Positions 16,996 through 26,181 are shown, numbered from the stretch's first letter. The stretch: 64,000 nucleotides of DNA from Deltaproteobacteria bacterium (GCA_019308905.1 JAFDHF010000023.1:18763-82762); one strand, 5' to 3'. The notes: generated by a model from the letters alone, not told the origin. Program-made: numbers and translations.

Positions 16996-18000
16996 TCAGT
17001 CGATTCTCACCCGCTCCCTGCCCGAGACCGCCATGCCCTCAACGGATGTCCCTGCCTCGATAGTGGTCCTGTGGCCCACAATCGACCCTCTCACCCGCGC
17101 ACCAGGGCCGATCCGAACCCCGTTCCAGAGAACAGAGTCCTCAACAACCGCCCCTTCCCCGATCTGGCAGTCCTCTCCCACGACCGCCCGCGGCCCCACC
17201 CGCGCTCCCTCTCCCACGCGACAGTCCCTGCCCGCCAAAACAGGGGCGACCTCCTCCACATGATCCGAAAGAGGGCTTGTGCTGCGCGGTTCCGGCCCTT
17301 CCCGGTTCAAGACCTCCATGTGGGCGGTGAGGTAAGTCCTGCGGCTCCCCACCTCGGCCCAGAAAGCCCCTGTCACAAATCCCCATATGCCCAGGCCCTC
17401 CCCGATGAGGCGGGGGTAGACATCCCGGTTGATCTCGCACAGGCAACCACGGGGGATCCAGTCGAGGATCTCGGGTTGAAACAGGTGAATCCCGGTAAAT
17501 ACGTACCCCTTGCCTTCTCCCGGGGCACCCCCGCCCCTGATAGCGATGATTCGCCCCTCTTCGCCGATCCTCACGGTCCCATAAGGGTCTTCCGGTAATC
17601 TCTCGCGGAGAACCATGGTGGCCATCGCCCCCCTCTCCCTGTGAAAGGATAGGGGGGCAGCCAGATCGCCTTCGAAGAGACTGTCGCTGTTGATCATGAC
17701 GAATGTTTCGTCCCCAAAGTGCTCTTCCGCCTTCTTGAGCCCACCTGCGGTTCCCAGGAGATCCGGCTCATAGGAGAGATGGATCTTCAAAGGCCACGAC
17801 CCCTCTTCTATGGCTGAAATGACCGAGCGGGGCCGGTAGTGGAGGTTGACGACCACTTCGTCTATCCCGTTCCGCTCGAGCCACTCCAGGCAGTGATGGA
17901 TCAGGGGCCGGTTGAAAAAGGGGACAGCAGGCTTGGCTATCTCCCTGGTCAAGGGAAGAAGCCGTGTTCCGAGCCCGGCAGCAAGAACCATGGCCTTCAC
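16996..18000 (-). CDS. Sugar-phosphate nucleotidyltransferase, MurU-like, with beta-helix tail
   Basis: The N-terminal nucleotidyltransferase domain begins with the signature MKAMVLAAGLGTRLLPLT and contains LGTAGGLKKAEEHFGDETFVMINSDSLFE, which holds the G-T-A-G-G base-binding and D-S metal residues. The last 90 residues form hexapeptide repeats (VGEGARVGPRAVVGEDCQIGEG), a left-handed beta-helix that MurU itself lacks and that recalls mannose-1-phosphate guanylyltransferases. It probably activates a sugar 1-phosphate made by the downstream kinase (35 bp gap). UDP-MurNAc recycling or an ADP/GDP-heptose type pathway are both possible. Confidence 0.82.
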   Translation of the reverse strand: MKAMVLAAGLGTRLLPLTREIAKPAVPFFNRPLIHHCLEWLERNGIDEVVVNLHYRPRSVISAIEEGSWPLKIHLSYEPDLLGTAGGLKKAEEHFGDETFVMINSDSLFEGDLAAPLSFHRERGAMATMVLRERLPEDPYGTVRIGEEGRIIAIRGGGAPGEGKGYVFTGIHLFQPEILDWIPRGCLCEINRDVYPRLIGEGLGIWGFVTGAFWAEVGSRRTYLTAHMEVLNREGPEPRSTSPLSDHVEEVAPVLAGRDCRVGEGARVGPRAVVGEDCQIGEGAVVEDSVLWNGVRIGPGARVRGSIVGHRTTIEAGTSVEGMAVSGRERVRID

Positions 18001-18176
18001 CTTCTCACCCCAAAGCGGAAAAACTCCTGCATCTCTCTTTCAATACCACAAAGCTCCCTCGATATCCAACGCCCTTTTGACCAGCACGATCCTGCCCCCG
18101 GTGAGGTTTCCAGGGGTTTAGAGGAGGGAGGAGAAGGGAGACTGCCCGAAATTGTAAACCTATTGTCCAAATGCTG

Positions 18177-18205
18177 TTGACATTTCTTGCTTGCCGTGAT
18201 AGATC
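18177..18205 (+). promoter_or_regulatory. Candidate sigma-70-type promoter of the symporter gene
   Basis: A perfect -35 box TTGACA (18177-18182) is followed after 17 bp by TAGATC (18200-18205), a weak -10. It lies about 35 bp upstream of the TTG start of the symporter. Confidence 0.4.
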
Positions 18206-18239
18206 CGGATACGGTTGACCGCCACTCGAGGAGAGGGAT

Positions 18240-19649
18240 TTGATACTCCCGTTTCTCACCGTCTATTTCATCGGGATGATCTGGATCGGGCTCAGGAGCG
18301 CCGGAAAGATCAGAGGACTGGAAACCTTCCTGGTGGCCGATCGGAAGGGGAGTTCCCTTCTCGTCACCGGATCACTTGTGGCCACAGTAATCGGAGGGTC
18401 GAGCACAATCGGCATGGCGGGCAAGGGATTCTCCTGGGGGCTCGTGGGGTCCTGGTGGATGCTTGTCGGCGTTCCGGGACTTCTCCTCCTCTCGTTTTTC
18501 CTCGCAGGGAGGATACGTCACTCCCGTCTCTTCACCCTGCCGGAACTCCTGGAAAGACACTACGGGGCCTCTGTCAAACTCGTGGCCTCTGTTGTTATCC
18601 TCTGGGCCTGGGTGGGGATCATAGGCGGCCAGATCGTCGCTTCCGGACGGGTCCTCCATGCCATCATATCCGGCGATCTCACGGTCATGATGGCTGTTTC
18701 GGCTGCAATCTTCATGACCTACACCATTCTCGGGGGCCAGGTCTCGATTCTCCGAACGGATGTCGTACAGGCGGCCGTCATGGTGGCAGGCATATCCCTC
18801 TGCACGTTCCTCTCCTTACAGGAGATAGGAGGGTTCGGAGCCATGAAAAACCACCTCTCCGAGGACTTCCTCTCCTTCCCGGTCAACGGATCCTTTTCGT
18901 GGGGAGACCTGGTCGAATGGCTGGTCCTCGTGGGCTCGGCTTATCTGGTGGGACCCGATATCTACTCCCGCCTCTTCTCTGCCAGAGACGGAAAGACTGC
19001 CCGCCGGAGCGTCCTATTCACGGCCCTGATCCTGGTACCCATGGCCTTCTCCATCGTCCTCATCGGTATGTCCGCCAGGGTTCTGGATCCCTCTCTCTCG
19101 GGTGAACAGGCCTTTCCCTACATCATCAGGGAGGTGCTACCCCCGGGGATCAACGCCTTTGTCATGGCAGCCCTCCTGTGCGCCCTCATGTCCTCGGCCG
19201 ACACGGTGCTGCTCACCTCGGCCACTATTCTCTCGGTGGACATAGCCGGCGAACTCGTCACCGGGATCCGGGGCAAGCCCCTGGGAGAACGGAGTCTCCT
19301 CCTCATCTCAAGGCTCGCCGTTATCCTCCTCGGCCTGCTGGCCCTGGGATTTGCCCTGAGACTCAAGGGGGTGATCGCCCTGCTTCTGTTCGGTTATTCC
19401 ATCTACACGGCAGGCCTTGTGGTTCCCGCCTTACTGGGCTTCTATGCCCGGAGGCTCCGCCTCACACCTGCAGGGGCTGTCGCCGCCGTTATCGGGGGGG
19501 GTGGGTGGGTGGCTATTGGAAAGACAGGGTTCCTAGCCGGCCCAGGCTTGGATCGGCTACTCCCCCTGAGACCCGGCCTCCAGGGGGTAGTAATCTCCCT
19601 GGTTCTCCTCCTTGCAGGGAGCTACCTCCTCCCCGCGCAAAAACGCTGA
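18240..19649 (+). CDS. Sodium:solute symporter (SSS) family transporter
   Basis: This is an integral membrane protein of 469 residues with about 13 hydrophobic helices. The early segment VATVIGGSSTIGMAGKGFSWGLVGSWWM fits the SSS core around the substrate and sodium site, and ALLCALMSSADTVLLTSATILSVDI is the conserved SSS signature with the SSAD motif. Family members import sugars, proline, pantothenate or organic acids with Na+; the substrate cannot be read here. It starts with TTG behind CGAGGAGAGGGA. It runs convergently toward nifS. Confidence 0.88.
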   Translation: MILPFLTVYFIGMIWIGLRSAGKIRGLETFLVADRKGSSLLVTGSLVATVIGGSSTIGMAGKGFSWGLVGSWWMLVGVPGLLLLSFFLAGRIRHSRLFTLPELLERHYGASVKLVASVVILWAWVGIIGGQIVASGRVLHAIISGDLTVMMAVSAAIFMTYTILGGQVSILRTDVVQAAVMVAGISLCTFLSLQEIGGFGAMKNHLSEDFLSFPVNGSFSWGDLVEWLVLVGSAYLVGPDIYSRLFSARDGKTARRSVLFTALILVPMAFSIVLIGMSARVLDPSLSGEQAFPYIIREVLPPGINAFVMAALLCALMSSADTVLLTSATILSVDIAGELVTGIRGKPLGERSLLLISRLAVILLGLLALGFALRLKGVIALLLFGYSIYTAGLVVPALLGFYARRLRLTPAGAVAAVIGGGGWVAIGKTGFLAGPGLDRLLPLRPGLQGVVISLVLLLAGSYLLPAQKR

Positions 19650-19772
19650 GCAGAGACACGTCCGGCCCGTCCCAACCCGCCGGGGCCCTCCTGCGAGGGA
19701 GGGATCCCTTCTGGAGAGAACACACCTCCCCAGGCCGGTCTTGGCTGGCCCGGACCAGGTCTCCCAAACCCT

Positions 19773-20996
19773 CTACCTGTGTCTGGTATGTTCCGGATGG
19801 ATACCCGCCATCAGAGAGGAGATCGGCTTTCCCTCCTTGTAATCCTTCCAGAAGGGGGAGATATCTCTCAGCCTCTCCACAATAGCCGGGAGTTTCTCGA
19901 TCACCCAGTCGATGTCCTCATCGGTATTGTAGATACTGAGGCTGAACCGGATCGACCCATGGGCAGCCGTAAAAGGCACTCCCATGGCCCGCAACACATG
20001 GGAGGGCTCCAGGGAACCGGAGGTACAGGCCGAACCCGAAGAGGCACAGATCCCCTGGTCGCTCATCAGCAGGAGAATCGACTCCCCTTCCACATACTCG
20101 AAGCTGAGGCTGCACGTATTGGGAAGCCTGTTGTCCCGATCACCGTTCACCAGGGTGTTGGGAATCCTATCGAGCAGTTCCTTCTCCAATCTATCACGGA
20201 GGGCCCTGACCCGGCCGTTCTCCTCATCCATGTGCTCGATGGCGAGTTCCGCGGCCTTTCCCAGGCCGATTATGGAGGGGACGTTCTCTGTTCCTCCCCG
20301 TCTGCCTCCCTCCTGATGGCCTCCGATAAAGAAAGGGGAGAACTTGGTCCCCTTCCGGATATAGAGAACCCCTATGCCTTTGGGGGCATGGAGTTTGTGG
20401 CCGGACAGGGACATGAGATCGATGTGGCTCTTGGCCATGTCGAGGGGAATCTTACCGACCGCCTGAACAGCATCGGTGTGAAAGGGGATCCCTCTCGCCT
20501 TGACGATCTCCCCGATCTCTTCGATGGGGAAAATCACCCCTGTTTCGTTGTTTGCATAGAGGATAGTGACCAGAGCGGTCTGCTCGTCGATGGCGTCACG
20601 GAGTTCATCGAGATCGAGCCGGCCCATCCGGTCCACTCCGAGCTCTGTCACGCGGTATCCCCTGGCTCTCAGATACTGGCCCACGTTGAGAACGGCCGGG
20701 TGCTCCACCCTGGTGGTTATCACGTGGTTCTTCTCGGGGTAGGACTCCAGAGTTCCCCGAATCGCCGCATTGTCGCTCTCCGTACCGCAGCTGGTAAAGA
20801 CAATCTCAGAGGGATCTGCATTCAGGAGCGCTGCAACCCGTTCCCTCGCCTCGGCGATCTTCCTGGCCACCTGTCCCCCGAAGAAATGCATGCTTGAAGG
20901 ATTGCCATAGAGTTCACTGAAATAGGGAAGCATGGCCTCCACAACCTCAGGGGCTACCCTGGTGGTCGCATTGTTGTCCAGATAGACCGTTCTCAT
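19773..20996 (-). CDS. nifS: Cysteine desulfurase NifS/IscS
   Basis: This PLP enzyme removes sulfur from cysteine for iron-sulfur cluster assembly. It begins with VYLDNNATTRVAPEVVEAM. The PLP lysine is Lys201 in SLSGHKLHAPKG, with HTDAVQAVGKIP upstream, and the catalytic cysteine is Cys324 in CASSGSACTSG. The 407-residue length is slightly longer than A. vinelandii NifS. The ATG overlaps the nifU stop by 4 bp, so the two are co-translated. Enzymes of this type can also use selenocysteine, relevant because this genome makes selenoproteins, but that is inference. Confidence 0.95.
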   Translation of the reverse strand: MRTVYLDNNATTRVAPEVVEAMLPYFSELYGNPSSMHFFGGQVARKIAEARERVAALLNADPSEIVFTSCGTESDNAAIRGTLESYPEKNHVITTRVEHPAVLNVGQYLRARGYRVTELGVDRMGRLDLDELRDAIDEQTALVTILYANNETGVIFPIEEIGEIVKARGIPFHTDAVQAVGKIPLDMAKSHIDLMSLSGHKLHAPKGIGVLYIRKGTKFSPFFIGGHQEGGRRGGTENVPSIIGLGKAAELAIEHMDEENGRVRALRDRLEKELLDRIPNTLVNGDRDNRLPNTCSLSFEYVEGESILLLMSDQGICASSGSACTSGSLEPSHVLRAMGVPFTAAHGSIRFSLSIYNTDEDIDWVIEKLPAIVERLRDISPFWKDYKEGKPISSLMAGIHPEHTRHR

Positions 20997-21835
20997 GGTT
21001 TGACCTCCTTGACCACAATATCAGGACCCACAAACTCGCGGAGCTTGCTCTCCACGTATTTCTTCAAGGTGAACTCGGAACTCGGGCAGAACGAACAGGT
21101 CCCCCGCAGGGCCACATAGACCGTGTTTCCATCGATATCTACCAGTTCCAGATCACCCCCATCGGCCCTCATAGGTGGGATGATCTCCCGCTGCAGCGTT
21201 TCCTCCACGAGTCTTATTTTCTGGAGGTTGGTCAGTTTCCTGCCTGGCGGAGGAACCGGTGCAGCAGGCTTCTTCTCCCTCCCCCACACCTTCTCCAGGA
21301 TGGCCTCGATCTTGGGATGGCAAGCCTGGCACCCGCCGCCGGCTTTTGTGTAGTGAGTCACCTGTTCCCTTGTGGTGAGGTTGTTCTCCCGGATTGCCCG
21401 CTCAATCTCCTTGTCTGTGATGCCGAAGCACTTACAGACGATCTCGAACTCCTGTTTCTTCTGCTCCTCCCCGCGGTAGTTTGCAATGGCAGCCTCGAGT
21501 GCCTCCCGGCCCATCACCGAGCAGTGCATCTTCTCCTCTGGAAGCCCGCCCAGGTAACCCGCGATATCCTGGTTGGTCACCTTCTCCGCTTCCTCCAGAG
21601 TCATGCCCTTGACTATCTCTGTCAGGGCAGAAGACGAGGCAATGGCACTCGCACACCCGAAGGTCTTGAATTTCGCCTCTTTGATCCTCTTGTTCTCATC
21701 AAGCTTGAAGGTCAAGCGCAGAGCGTCCCCGCAGGCCAATGAACCGACCTCTCCCACTCCGTCCGCGTTCTCCACCTCCCCCACGTTCCTTGGGTTGAGA
21801 AAATGATCCTTCACCTTGTCGGTATATTCCCACAT
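20993..21835 (-). CDS. nifU: Iron-sulfur cluster scaffold NifU (three-domain)
   Basis: This is a scaffold on which NifS-derived sulfur and iron are assembled. The three domains of classical NifU are present: an IscU-like N-terminus (NPRNVGEVENADG, LACGDALRL, FGCASAIASSS, HCSVMG), a central Bfd-like [2Fe-2S] domain (VCKCFGITDKEIERAI ... GGGCQACH) and a C-terminal Nfu domain (MRADGGDLELVDIDG ... GTCSFCPSS). ATG 21835 is chosen because GGGAGG precedes it and because the ATG at 21868 would sit on the predicted transcription start. No nitrogenase genes are seen, so housekeeping use is likely. Confidence 0.94.
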   Translation of the reverse strand: MWEYTDKVKDHFLNPRNVGEVENADGVGEVGSLACGDALRLTFKLDENKRIKEAKFKTFGCASAIASSSALTEIVKGMTLEEAEKVTNQDIAGYLGGLPEEKMHCSVMGREALEAAIANYRGEEQKKQEFEIVCKCFGITDKEIERAIRENNLTTREQVTHYTKAGGGCQACHPKIEAILEKVWGREKKPAAPVPPPGRKLTNLQKIRLVEETLQREIIPPMRADGGDLELVDIDGNTVYVALRGTCSFCPSSEFTLKKYVESKLREFVGPDIVVKEVKP

Positions 21836-21869
21836 GTGATCCTCCCTATCTATGCCATGTTCATACATA

Positions 21870-21899
21870 TTATAGAATCAAACCGTTCAGCCCGTCAAA
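21870..21899 (-). promoter_or_regulatory. Promoter of nifU-nifS
   Basis: Read on the minus strand, TTGACG (21894-21899) and TATAAT (21870-21875) are separated by 18 bp, a near-consensus sigma-70 promoter. The start would fall about 30 bp upstream of the nifU ATG. Confidence 0.65.
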
Positions 21900-22334
21900 C
21901 CGGTTGCCCTGTCGTGGTCATAATTCCAGAGCCAGGGGCGCTTGGAAAGGAGACCTCTCCGGTCCCACGTCCAGACCCGATAGGCCGGCTCCGATCTTGA
22001 TGCAGCCCGGCCCCTCGAGTCATCTGCGGACCGGGCTTTCTTGGGTGATTTCTGACCTTCAGCCGGGAAAAAGCGATCGAAAACCGATCAGACCCACCAG
22101 AGGTGGAGGATTACCCATGTGCCTATCATATCCAACGGGCGATCCCCCCAAAAGGCGTAGGGCCTCGAGGAGTTCCCGGTGCCTGAGGGGCTTTCGGTTG
22201 CGGTCCGGTTTTCCGGGGACATCTTCGGGCTCACCGGGTGTTGTTCCGTCCGCCAGGATCACGGATCCAGTGGAGACATGATTTCGATATAATCCTTTTC
22301 TCGTTTTGCACCAGTTGGCACAAAAAGGAGACTC
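21900..22334. other. Intergenic region without a supported gene
   Basis: The gap between nifU and the PilZ gene spans 568 bp. Apart from the two promoters annotated at its ends I see no gene. A minus-strand open frame of 133 codons (22059-22460) crosses the PilZ promoter and start and has no recognisable motif. An isolated TATAAT lies at about 22286 without a matching -35. Confidence 0.4.
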
Positions 22335-22350
22335 TGGCACAAAATATGCT
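22335..22350 (+). promoter_or_regulatory. Sigma-54-type (-24/-12) promoter of the PilZ gene
   Basis: TGGCACAAAATATGCT has the GG-N10-GC spacing required by sigma-54 and matches TGGCAC-N5-TTGCW at all but one position. The start would be near 22361, about 43 bp before the PilZ ATG. No enhancer site was identified. Confidence 0.6.
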
Positions 22351-22403
22351 TGCATAGTAGAAGGCGGGTTGCTTCTATCTCCCAATCCCAAGAGGTATCG
22401 ACC

Positions 22404-22793
22404 ATGATCGACCAGAAGGGCACCGGTTTCGAACACCGCGTGTGTGAGAGGAGAAAGCACAGAAGGTATTTCGGCGACATCCCCTTTGACTGCTGGCCAC
22501 TGAAGCAGGGCAAGAGAGGACCGTCACAGGTGGGAATCGCGGAAAACGCCGGAGCCGGCGGCCTCTGCATCCATCTTGAGGAGAGGATCCCCGAGGGCAA
22601 TGAGATCATCCTCGAACTCTATTACAGGGACGATCACAGGTTTTCGAGTCTGAAGCTCCTCGCCGTGGTCATCTGGAACAGCGAGGAGAGGGAGGCACGG
22701 GGATACAGACACGGGTTGAAGCTCCTGAGACTCGAAACCGGAGGGGGCCGCAAGCTCCAATCACTTCTCAAACAGTGTCTCGCCCTCATGTGA
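22404..22793 (+). CDS. PilZ-domain protein
   Basis: This is a 129-residue single-domain protein. The N-terminal RRKHRRYFGDIPF corresponds to the RxxxR cyclic-di-GMP motif of PilZ domains. The second motif, normally (D/N)xSxxG, reads NAGAGGLCIHLEERIPEGNEIILEL, where the serine is glycine, so ligand binding may be altered. PilZ proteins couple cyclic-di-GMP to motility or surface traits. ATG 22404 follows an AGAGG; a longer frame upstream would enter the promoter region. A sigma-54-type promoter stands directly upstream. Confidence 0.8.
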   Translation: MIDQKGTGFEHRVCERRKHRRYFGDIPFDCWPLKQGKRGPSQVGIAENAGAGGLCIHLEERIPEGNEIILELYYRDDHRFSSLKLLAVVIWNSEEREARGYRHGLKLLRLETGGGRKLQSLLKQCLALM

Positions 22794-22896
22794 GGTAAAG
22801 TTCTCCCATCGAATGGACGATGGATACATGGAGAGATCCGTGGAAGACGGGTATCATGAGAGAGGATAAAACCCCAATCAGGAGGCGCGTTCCGCT

Positions 22897-23241
22897 ATGA
22901 AAAGAACCCTTGTTCTCATCGCCCTTGTCTCGTTGCTGGGTCTGATCGCCTGCCCTCCCCGGGCGGGTTCGCAGCAGGTCTCGAGACTCGCTGCCGAGTA
23001 CGGGGGAAAGGTTTTCAAGAGCCCATCTGATCCAGATTACCTCTCCTACCAGAAACAGGCCAAGGCGATTCTCCTCCGGAAAATCAGGGACCGCTACGGA
23101 GTCGACCTGAACGGAGAGAATCTTTCTCCGGATCAACTCTTGGAGATAGAAGCCCTTCTCAGGGTCAAGCGGTCTGATGAATCGGTTGAGTACATCCTCA
23201 ACCGGTTTCCAGGGGTTCTCCACCACGCCCCTTCGAGTTGA
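22897..23241 (+). CDS. Small predicted lipoprotein of unknown function
   Basis: The 114-residue protein starts behind AGGAGG and has a lipoprotein signal: basic MKR, a hydrophobic stretch and the lipobox LIAC, putting the acylated cysteine at residue 19. The mature part is helical and charged (YLSYQKQAKAILLRKIRDRYGVDLNGENLSPDQLLEIEALL). I recognise no family. It stands between the PilZ gene and an M42 peptidase, all on the same strand. Confidence 0.6.
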   Translation: MKRTLVLIALVSLLGLIACPPRAGSQQVSRLAAEYGGKVFKSPSDPDYLSYQKQAKAILLRKIRDRYGVDLNGENLSPDQLLEIEALLRVKRSDESVEYILNRFPGVLHHAPSS

Positions 23242-23316
23242 TGTCCTGGGTTCTTCGGTCTGCAAGAGGGAGCAATCCCAGGGCATTGAAAGGCCGTAGA
23301 TGGGGGAGGTCTGCGA

Positions 23317-24375
23317 GTGACCAACCTTGAGCTCCTCGAACAACTCTGCAGCCGGTTCGGCGTGTCGGGATTCGAAAACGAGGTCCGTAATTGGATATCC
23401 CAAACAGTCAGGCCACTTGCGGACAGGACCGAGACCGACGTGCTGGGGAACCTCACCGCCTGGATCAATCCAGACCGGGACTTCACGCTCATGCTGGATG
23501 CCCACATGGATGAAATCGGGCTCATGGTCAGCCATGTGGAGGAAGGCGGGTTTCTCCGGTTCGCCCTGATCGGAGGATGGGATCCCAGGGTTCTCCCGGG
23601 CCAACAGGTGGAGATCAGACCGGCCGGGGAGCGGGGGTTTCGCGGTGTGATCGGGGCCCTGCCGCCTCACCTTCAAAGGCCGGAAGAGGAGAAACAACCC
23701 TGGAAGGTCGAAGACCTGTTTATCGATGTAGGAGCAGAATCGAAGGAAGCAGTGAGGGCAATGGGAATCGGACCGGGGACCCCGGCGACCCTGGCATACC
23801 CCTTCCATGCCTTGGAGGGCAACCGGGTCATGGGAAAAGCGCTAGATGACCGGGTCGGCTGTGCGGTCCTGATCCGATGCCTGGAGTATTTCTCGGAGAA
23901 TCGTCCGGATTTCACAGTGGTCGCCAATTTCGCCGTGGGCGAGGAGGTCGGCCTACGAGGAGCAAAGACCGCCGGCTACACGATTCAACCCGATCTCGCC
24001 CTGGTCGTTGAGGGAACCACAGCCGCCGACACACCCGGTACACCCGCCCATAAATGCCCGGCACGGCTCTGTCACGGTCCGGCCATCTCGGTAGCCGACA
24101 GGTCGATCATAGTGAACCCCGCCCTCGTGCGGTTCATGGAAGAGGCCGCTGTCCGACTCGGTATCCCCTGGCAACACAAAATCCCCCTGTCCGGCGCCAC
24201 CGACGCAGGGGCTATCCATCTGAGCAGGGGCGGCGTCCTGACAGGTGTCATCTCGGTCCCGTGCCGTTATATACATTCGCCGAGCAGCGTGCTGGCCCTC
24301 ACCGACCTGGAACACACCGTCGCACTCGTCCTGGAAGTTGCTCGGAGAGCACCCGAAATAGGGAGGCTTCAATAG
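23317..24375 (+). CDS. M42-family metallo-aminopeptidase (FrvX-like)
   Basis: This is a 352-residue cocatalytic metallopeptidase. Ligand regions of the M42 family are visible: LDAHMDEIGLMV (first His and Asp), ALDDRVGCAVLI (bridging Asp), VGEEVGLRGAKTAGY (catalytic Glu pair) and the C-terminal VPCRYIHSPSS (last His). Family members form large dodecameric shells that trim peptides; some act as cellulases or glutamyl peptidases. The start is GTG. The insertion around residues 95-150 (PPHLQRPEEEKQPW) is typical of the M42 PDZ-like domain. Confidence 0.92.
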   Translation: MTNLELLEQLCSRFGVSGFENEVRNWISQTVRPLADRTETDVLGNLTAWINPDRDFTLMLDAHMDEIGLMVSHVEEGGFLRFALIGGWDPRVLPGQQVEIRPAGERGFRGVIGALPPHLQRPEEEKQPWKVEDLFIDVGAESKEAVRAMGIGPGTPATLAYPFHALEGNRVMGKALDDRVGCAVLIRCLEYFSENRPDFTVVANFAVGEEVGLRGAKTAGYTIQPDLALVVEGTTAADTPGTPAHKCPARLCHGPAISVADRSIIVNPALVRFMEEAAVRLGIPWQHKIPLSGATDAGAIHLSRGGVLTGVISVPCRYIHSPSSVLALTDLEHTVALVLEVARRAPEIGRLQ

Positions 24376-24465
24376 ACAGCCATTTCCGGGCCGCCTCGAG
24401 GAGAGATACCTCCCCTCCACCCGCCCTTGACCTTGATCTTGCCTTGCCTTCCCCTTTCCGGGCCT

Positions 24466-24493
24466 TTGTCTGGAGTCACTCATCTGGTATACT
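24466..24493 (+). promoter_or_regulatory. Candidate promoter of the patatin gene
   Basis: TTGTCT (24466-24471) and TATACT (24488-24493) are separated by 16 bp, about 65 bp upstream of the patatin start. Confidence 0.4.
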
Positions 24494-24556
24494 GGATCGT
24501 GACTCTGCCGTCGAAAAGGAGAATGACGAGGCCCCACGCAGGAGGAGAGTGATCCT

Positions 24557-25765
24557 ATGGGAGTTGGATCCCGATGGGCACGGTTGGTTTCCACCCTGAC
24601 TCGGAAGAGATCCTTGTCCGTTCCGGCTGCTGGGGAGAAGGCCCTGGTCCTTTCAGGGGGAGGAACCAAGGGCATTTTTCAGGTGGGGGCTCTGGAATAT
24701 CTTGTCAGCGAGAGGAAAGAGTGGTTCAGGATCGTCTGCGGCGTCTCCGTTGGGGCTCTCAACGCCATGATGGTGGCCCAGGGGGCCGACTACTTCGAGA
24801 GGCTGAAGGCGCTCTGGATCCGCCAAGCCGAAACAGGCCTCGAGATCATCCAGGATCGTTTCACCCTTGCCGCCAAGGTCCTCGGCGCTGTTCTCCCAGG
24901 GGGGATCCTCTACCACAGGCTGGGGGAGATAGACGGCATCCAGGACAATACCAAACTCCGCGAGACAATCGACGAGAACGCTCGAGAGCTTCAGGAGAAC
25001 CTGAGCAAGACGGGAACCCACCTGAGAATAGGTGTGGTCTCTCTCCAAACCGGGAAATACTACGCCCTGGATCCCGGCGATAAGACTCTGGCCCCTTATA
25101 CCACCGAAATCGTCCTTGCCAGCACCGCCATCCCTATCGTCTTTAGCCCTGGCCGCTTCCCCTACGATGGGTCCAACCAATGGATAGACGGAGGGATAAA
25201 CCAGGTGACCCCTATTGAGGATGCCCTTGAAGTGGCCGAATCTCACCGGGTTCCTCTCTCAGAGGTCATCGTAATCACTACTGCCCCCTTGGAAACGGAA
25301 CCGACCTCCCGGGAGTTCAAAGGCCTCGTTGACATCGGTGTCCGGGTGGAACACATCCTCTCAACCCAGATCGAAAGGCAGGGGTTTGGGATTTTCCAAC
25401 TCCGAGACGCTCTTTTCCAGATTCGCGAGTCGTTCGAAACCCTCCCCTCCCGTAAAAGGGCAGCACTGGAGGAGATCTTCAAGAACGCCCTGGGCGACCA
25501 TTACGCCTTCCTCATGCGGCGCCGTTCTATTAGGATAAGGGTCATCCACCCGGATCCGGCCATGTGGAGGCCCTTTCGCGAGGGGATCAAGGATCGCTAT
25601 CCTATCGGAGAGACAGTGGATTTTTGGAAGGAGTTTCCCCAAACCCTGGACCGGAGTGAGAAGCGTCTCCATCTGGCTTACGAGTTCGGTCGTTTCATGG
25701 CGAGGAGTCTATTCGCCGGTCAAGAGCCCGGTGGGTCTGCCACAGGGAAACCCGCTGAAAGATAG
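24557..25765 (+). CDS. Patatin-like phospholipase
   Basis: This is a 402-residue serine lipid hydrolase of the patatin/RssA fold. The oxyanion loop is LSGGGTKGIFQVGAL, the nucleophile serine lies in GVSVGALNAM, and the catalytic aspartate in WIDGGINQVTPI, which completes the Ser-Asp dyad. No signal peptide or membrane helix is evident, so it is probably cytoplasmic. About 35 residues precede the domain. The C-terminal 130 residues have no recognised domain. Confidence 0.9.
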   Translation: MGVGSRWARLVSTLTRKRSLSVPAAGEKALVLSGGGTKGIFQVGALEYLVSERKEWFRIVCGVSVGALNAMMVAQGADYFERLKALWIRQAETGLEIIQDRFTLAAKVLGAVLPGGILYHRLGEIDGIQDNTKLRETIDENARELQENLSKTGTHLRIGVVSLQTGKYYALDPGDKTLAPYTTEIVLASTAIPIVFSPGRFPYDGSNQWIDGGINQVTPIEDALEVAESHRVPLSEVIVITTAPLETEPTSREFKGLVDIGVRVEHILSTQIERQGFGIFQLRDALFQIRESFETLPSRKRAALEEIFKNALGDHYAFLMRRRSIRIRVIHPDPAMWRPFREGIKDRYPIGETVDFWKEFPQTLDRSEKRLHLAYEFGRFMARSLFAGQEPGGSATGKPAER

Positions 25766-25831
25766 TCCTCCGCTCACCATCTCCTTCTGCCTGGAGGCTT
25801 TTCCAGAGTGCCCGCCTTTTTTCCGGAAAGA

Positions 25832-26128
25832 CTAGAGGTGCTTGGCAATATCGAAGAGAGTGGCCACCAGGAAATAACGCAGGAATATGATGGCCAGAAT
25901 CGCGATGATCGGGGAGACATCGATTCCGACACCCCTGACGGGTAGGAATCTGCGGATCCGCCACAGAACCGGATCGGTGAGCCTGGAGAGGGTGCTGACG
26001 ATCGGATTCCTCGGATCAGGGCTCACCCAGGAGAGTACGGCTCTGGCAATGATGATCCACATGTAGATGCTCAGAACCACGTCGAGAATCTTGGCAACGG
26101 CAAAGAGAAAATTCGCCACAACGTACAT
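25832..26128 (-). CDS. YggT-family membrane protein
   Basis: This is a 98-residue integral membrane protein with two hydrophobic helices flanking the YggT signature (YMWIIIARAVLSWVSPDPRNPIV ... LSRLTDPVLWRIRRFLP). Start ATG 26128 gives the standard length; the frame is open further upstream but that part overlaps pgeF and looks non-coding. Family members are linked to osmotic shock resistance and to cell-division gene clusters. The adjacent pgeF gene is a frequent neighbour of yggT. Confidence 0.88.
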   Translation of the reverse strand: MYVVANFLFAVAKILDVVLSIYMWIIIARAVLSWVSPDPRNPIVSTLSRLTDPVLWRIRRFLPVRGVGIDVSPIIAILAIIFLRYFLVATLFDIAKHL

Positions 26129-26181
26129 CACCGCCTCCCACTGCCCCCGGGCTCGGCCCGAGGAAACCTTAATATACCATC

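Noticed and set aside
22059..22460. A 133-codon minus-strand frame in the gap before the PilZ gene
   Set aside because: No family motif or ribosome site, and it crosses the sigma-54-type promoter and the PilZ start.
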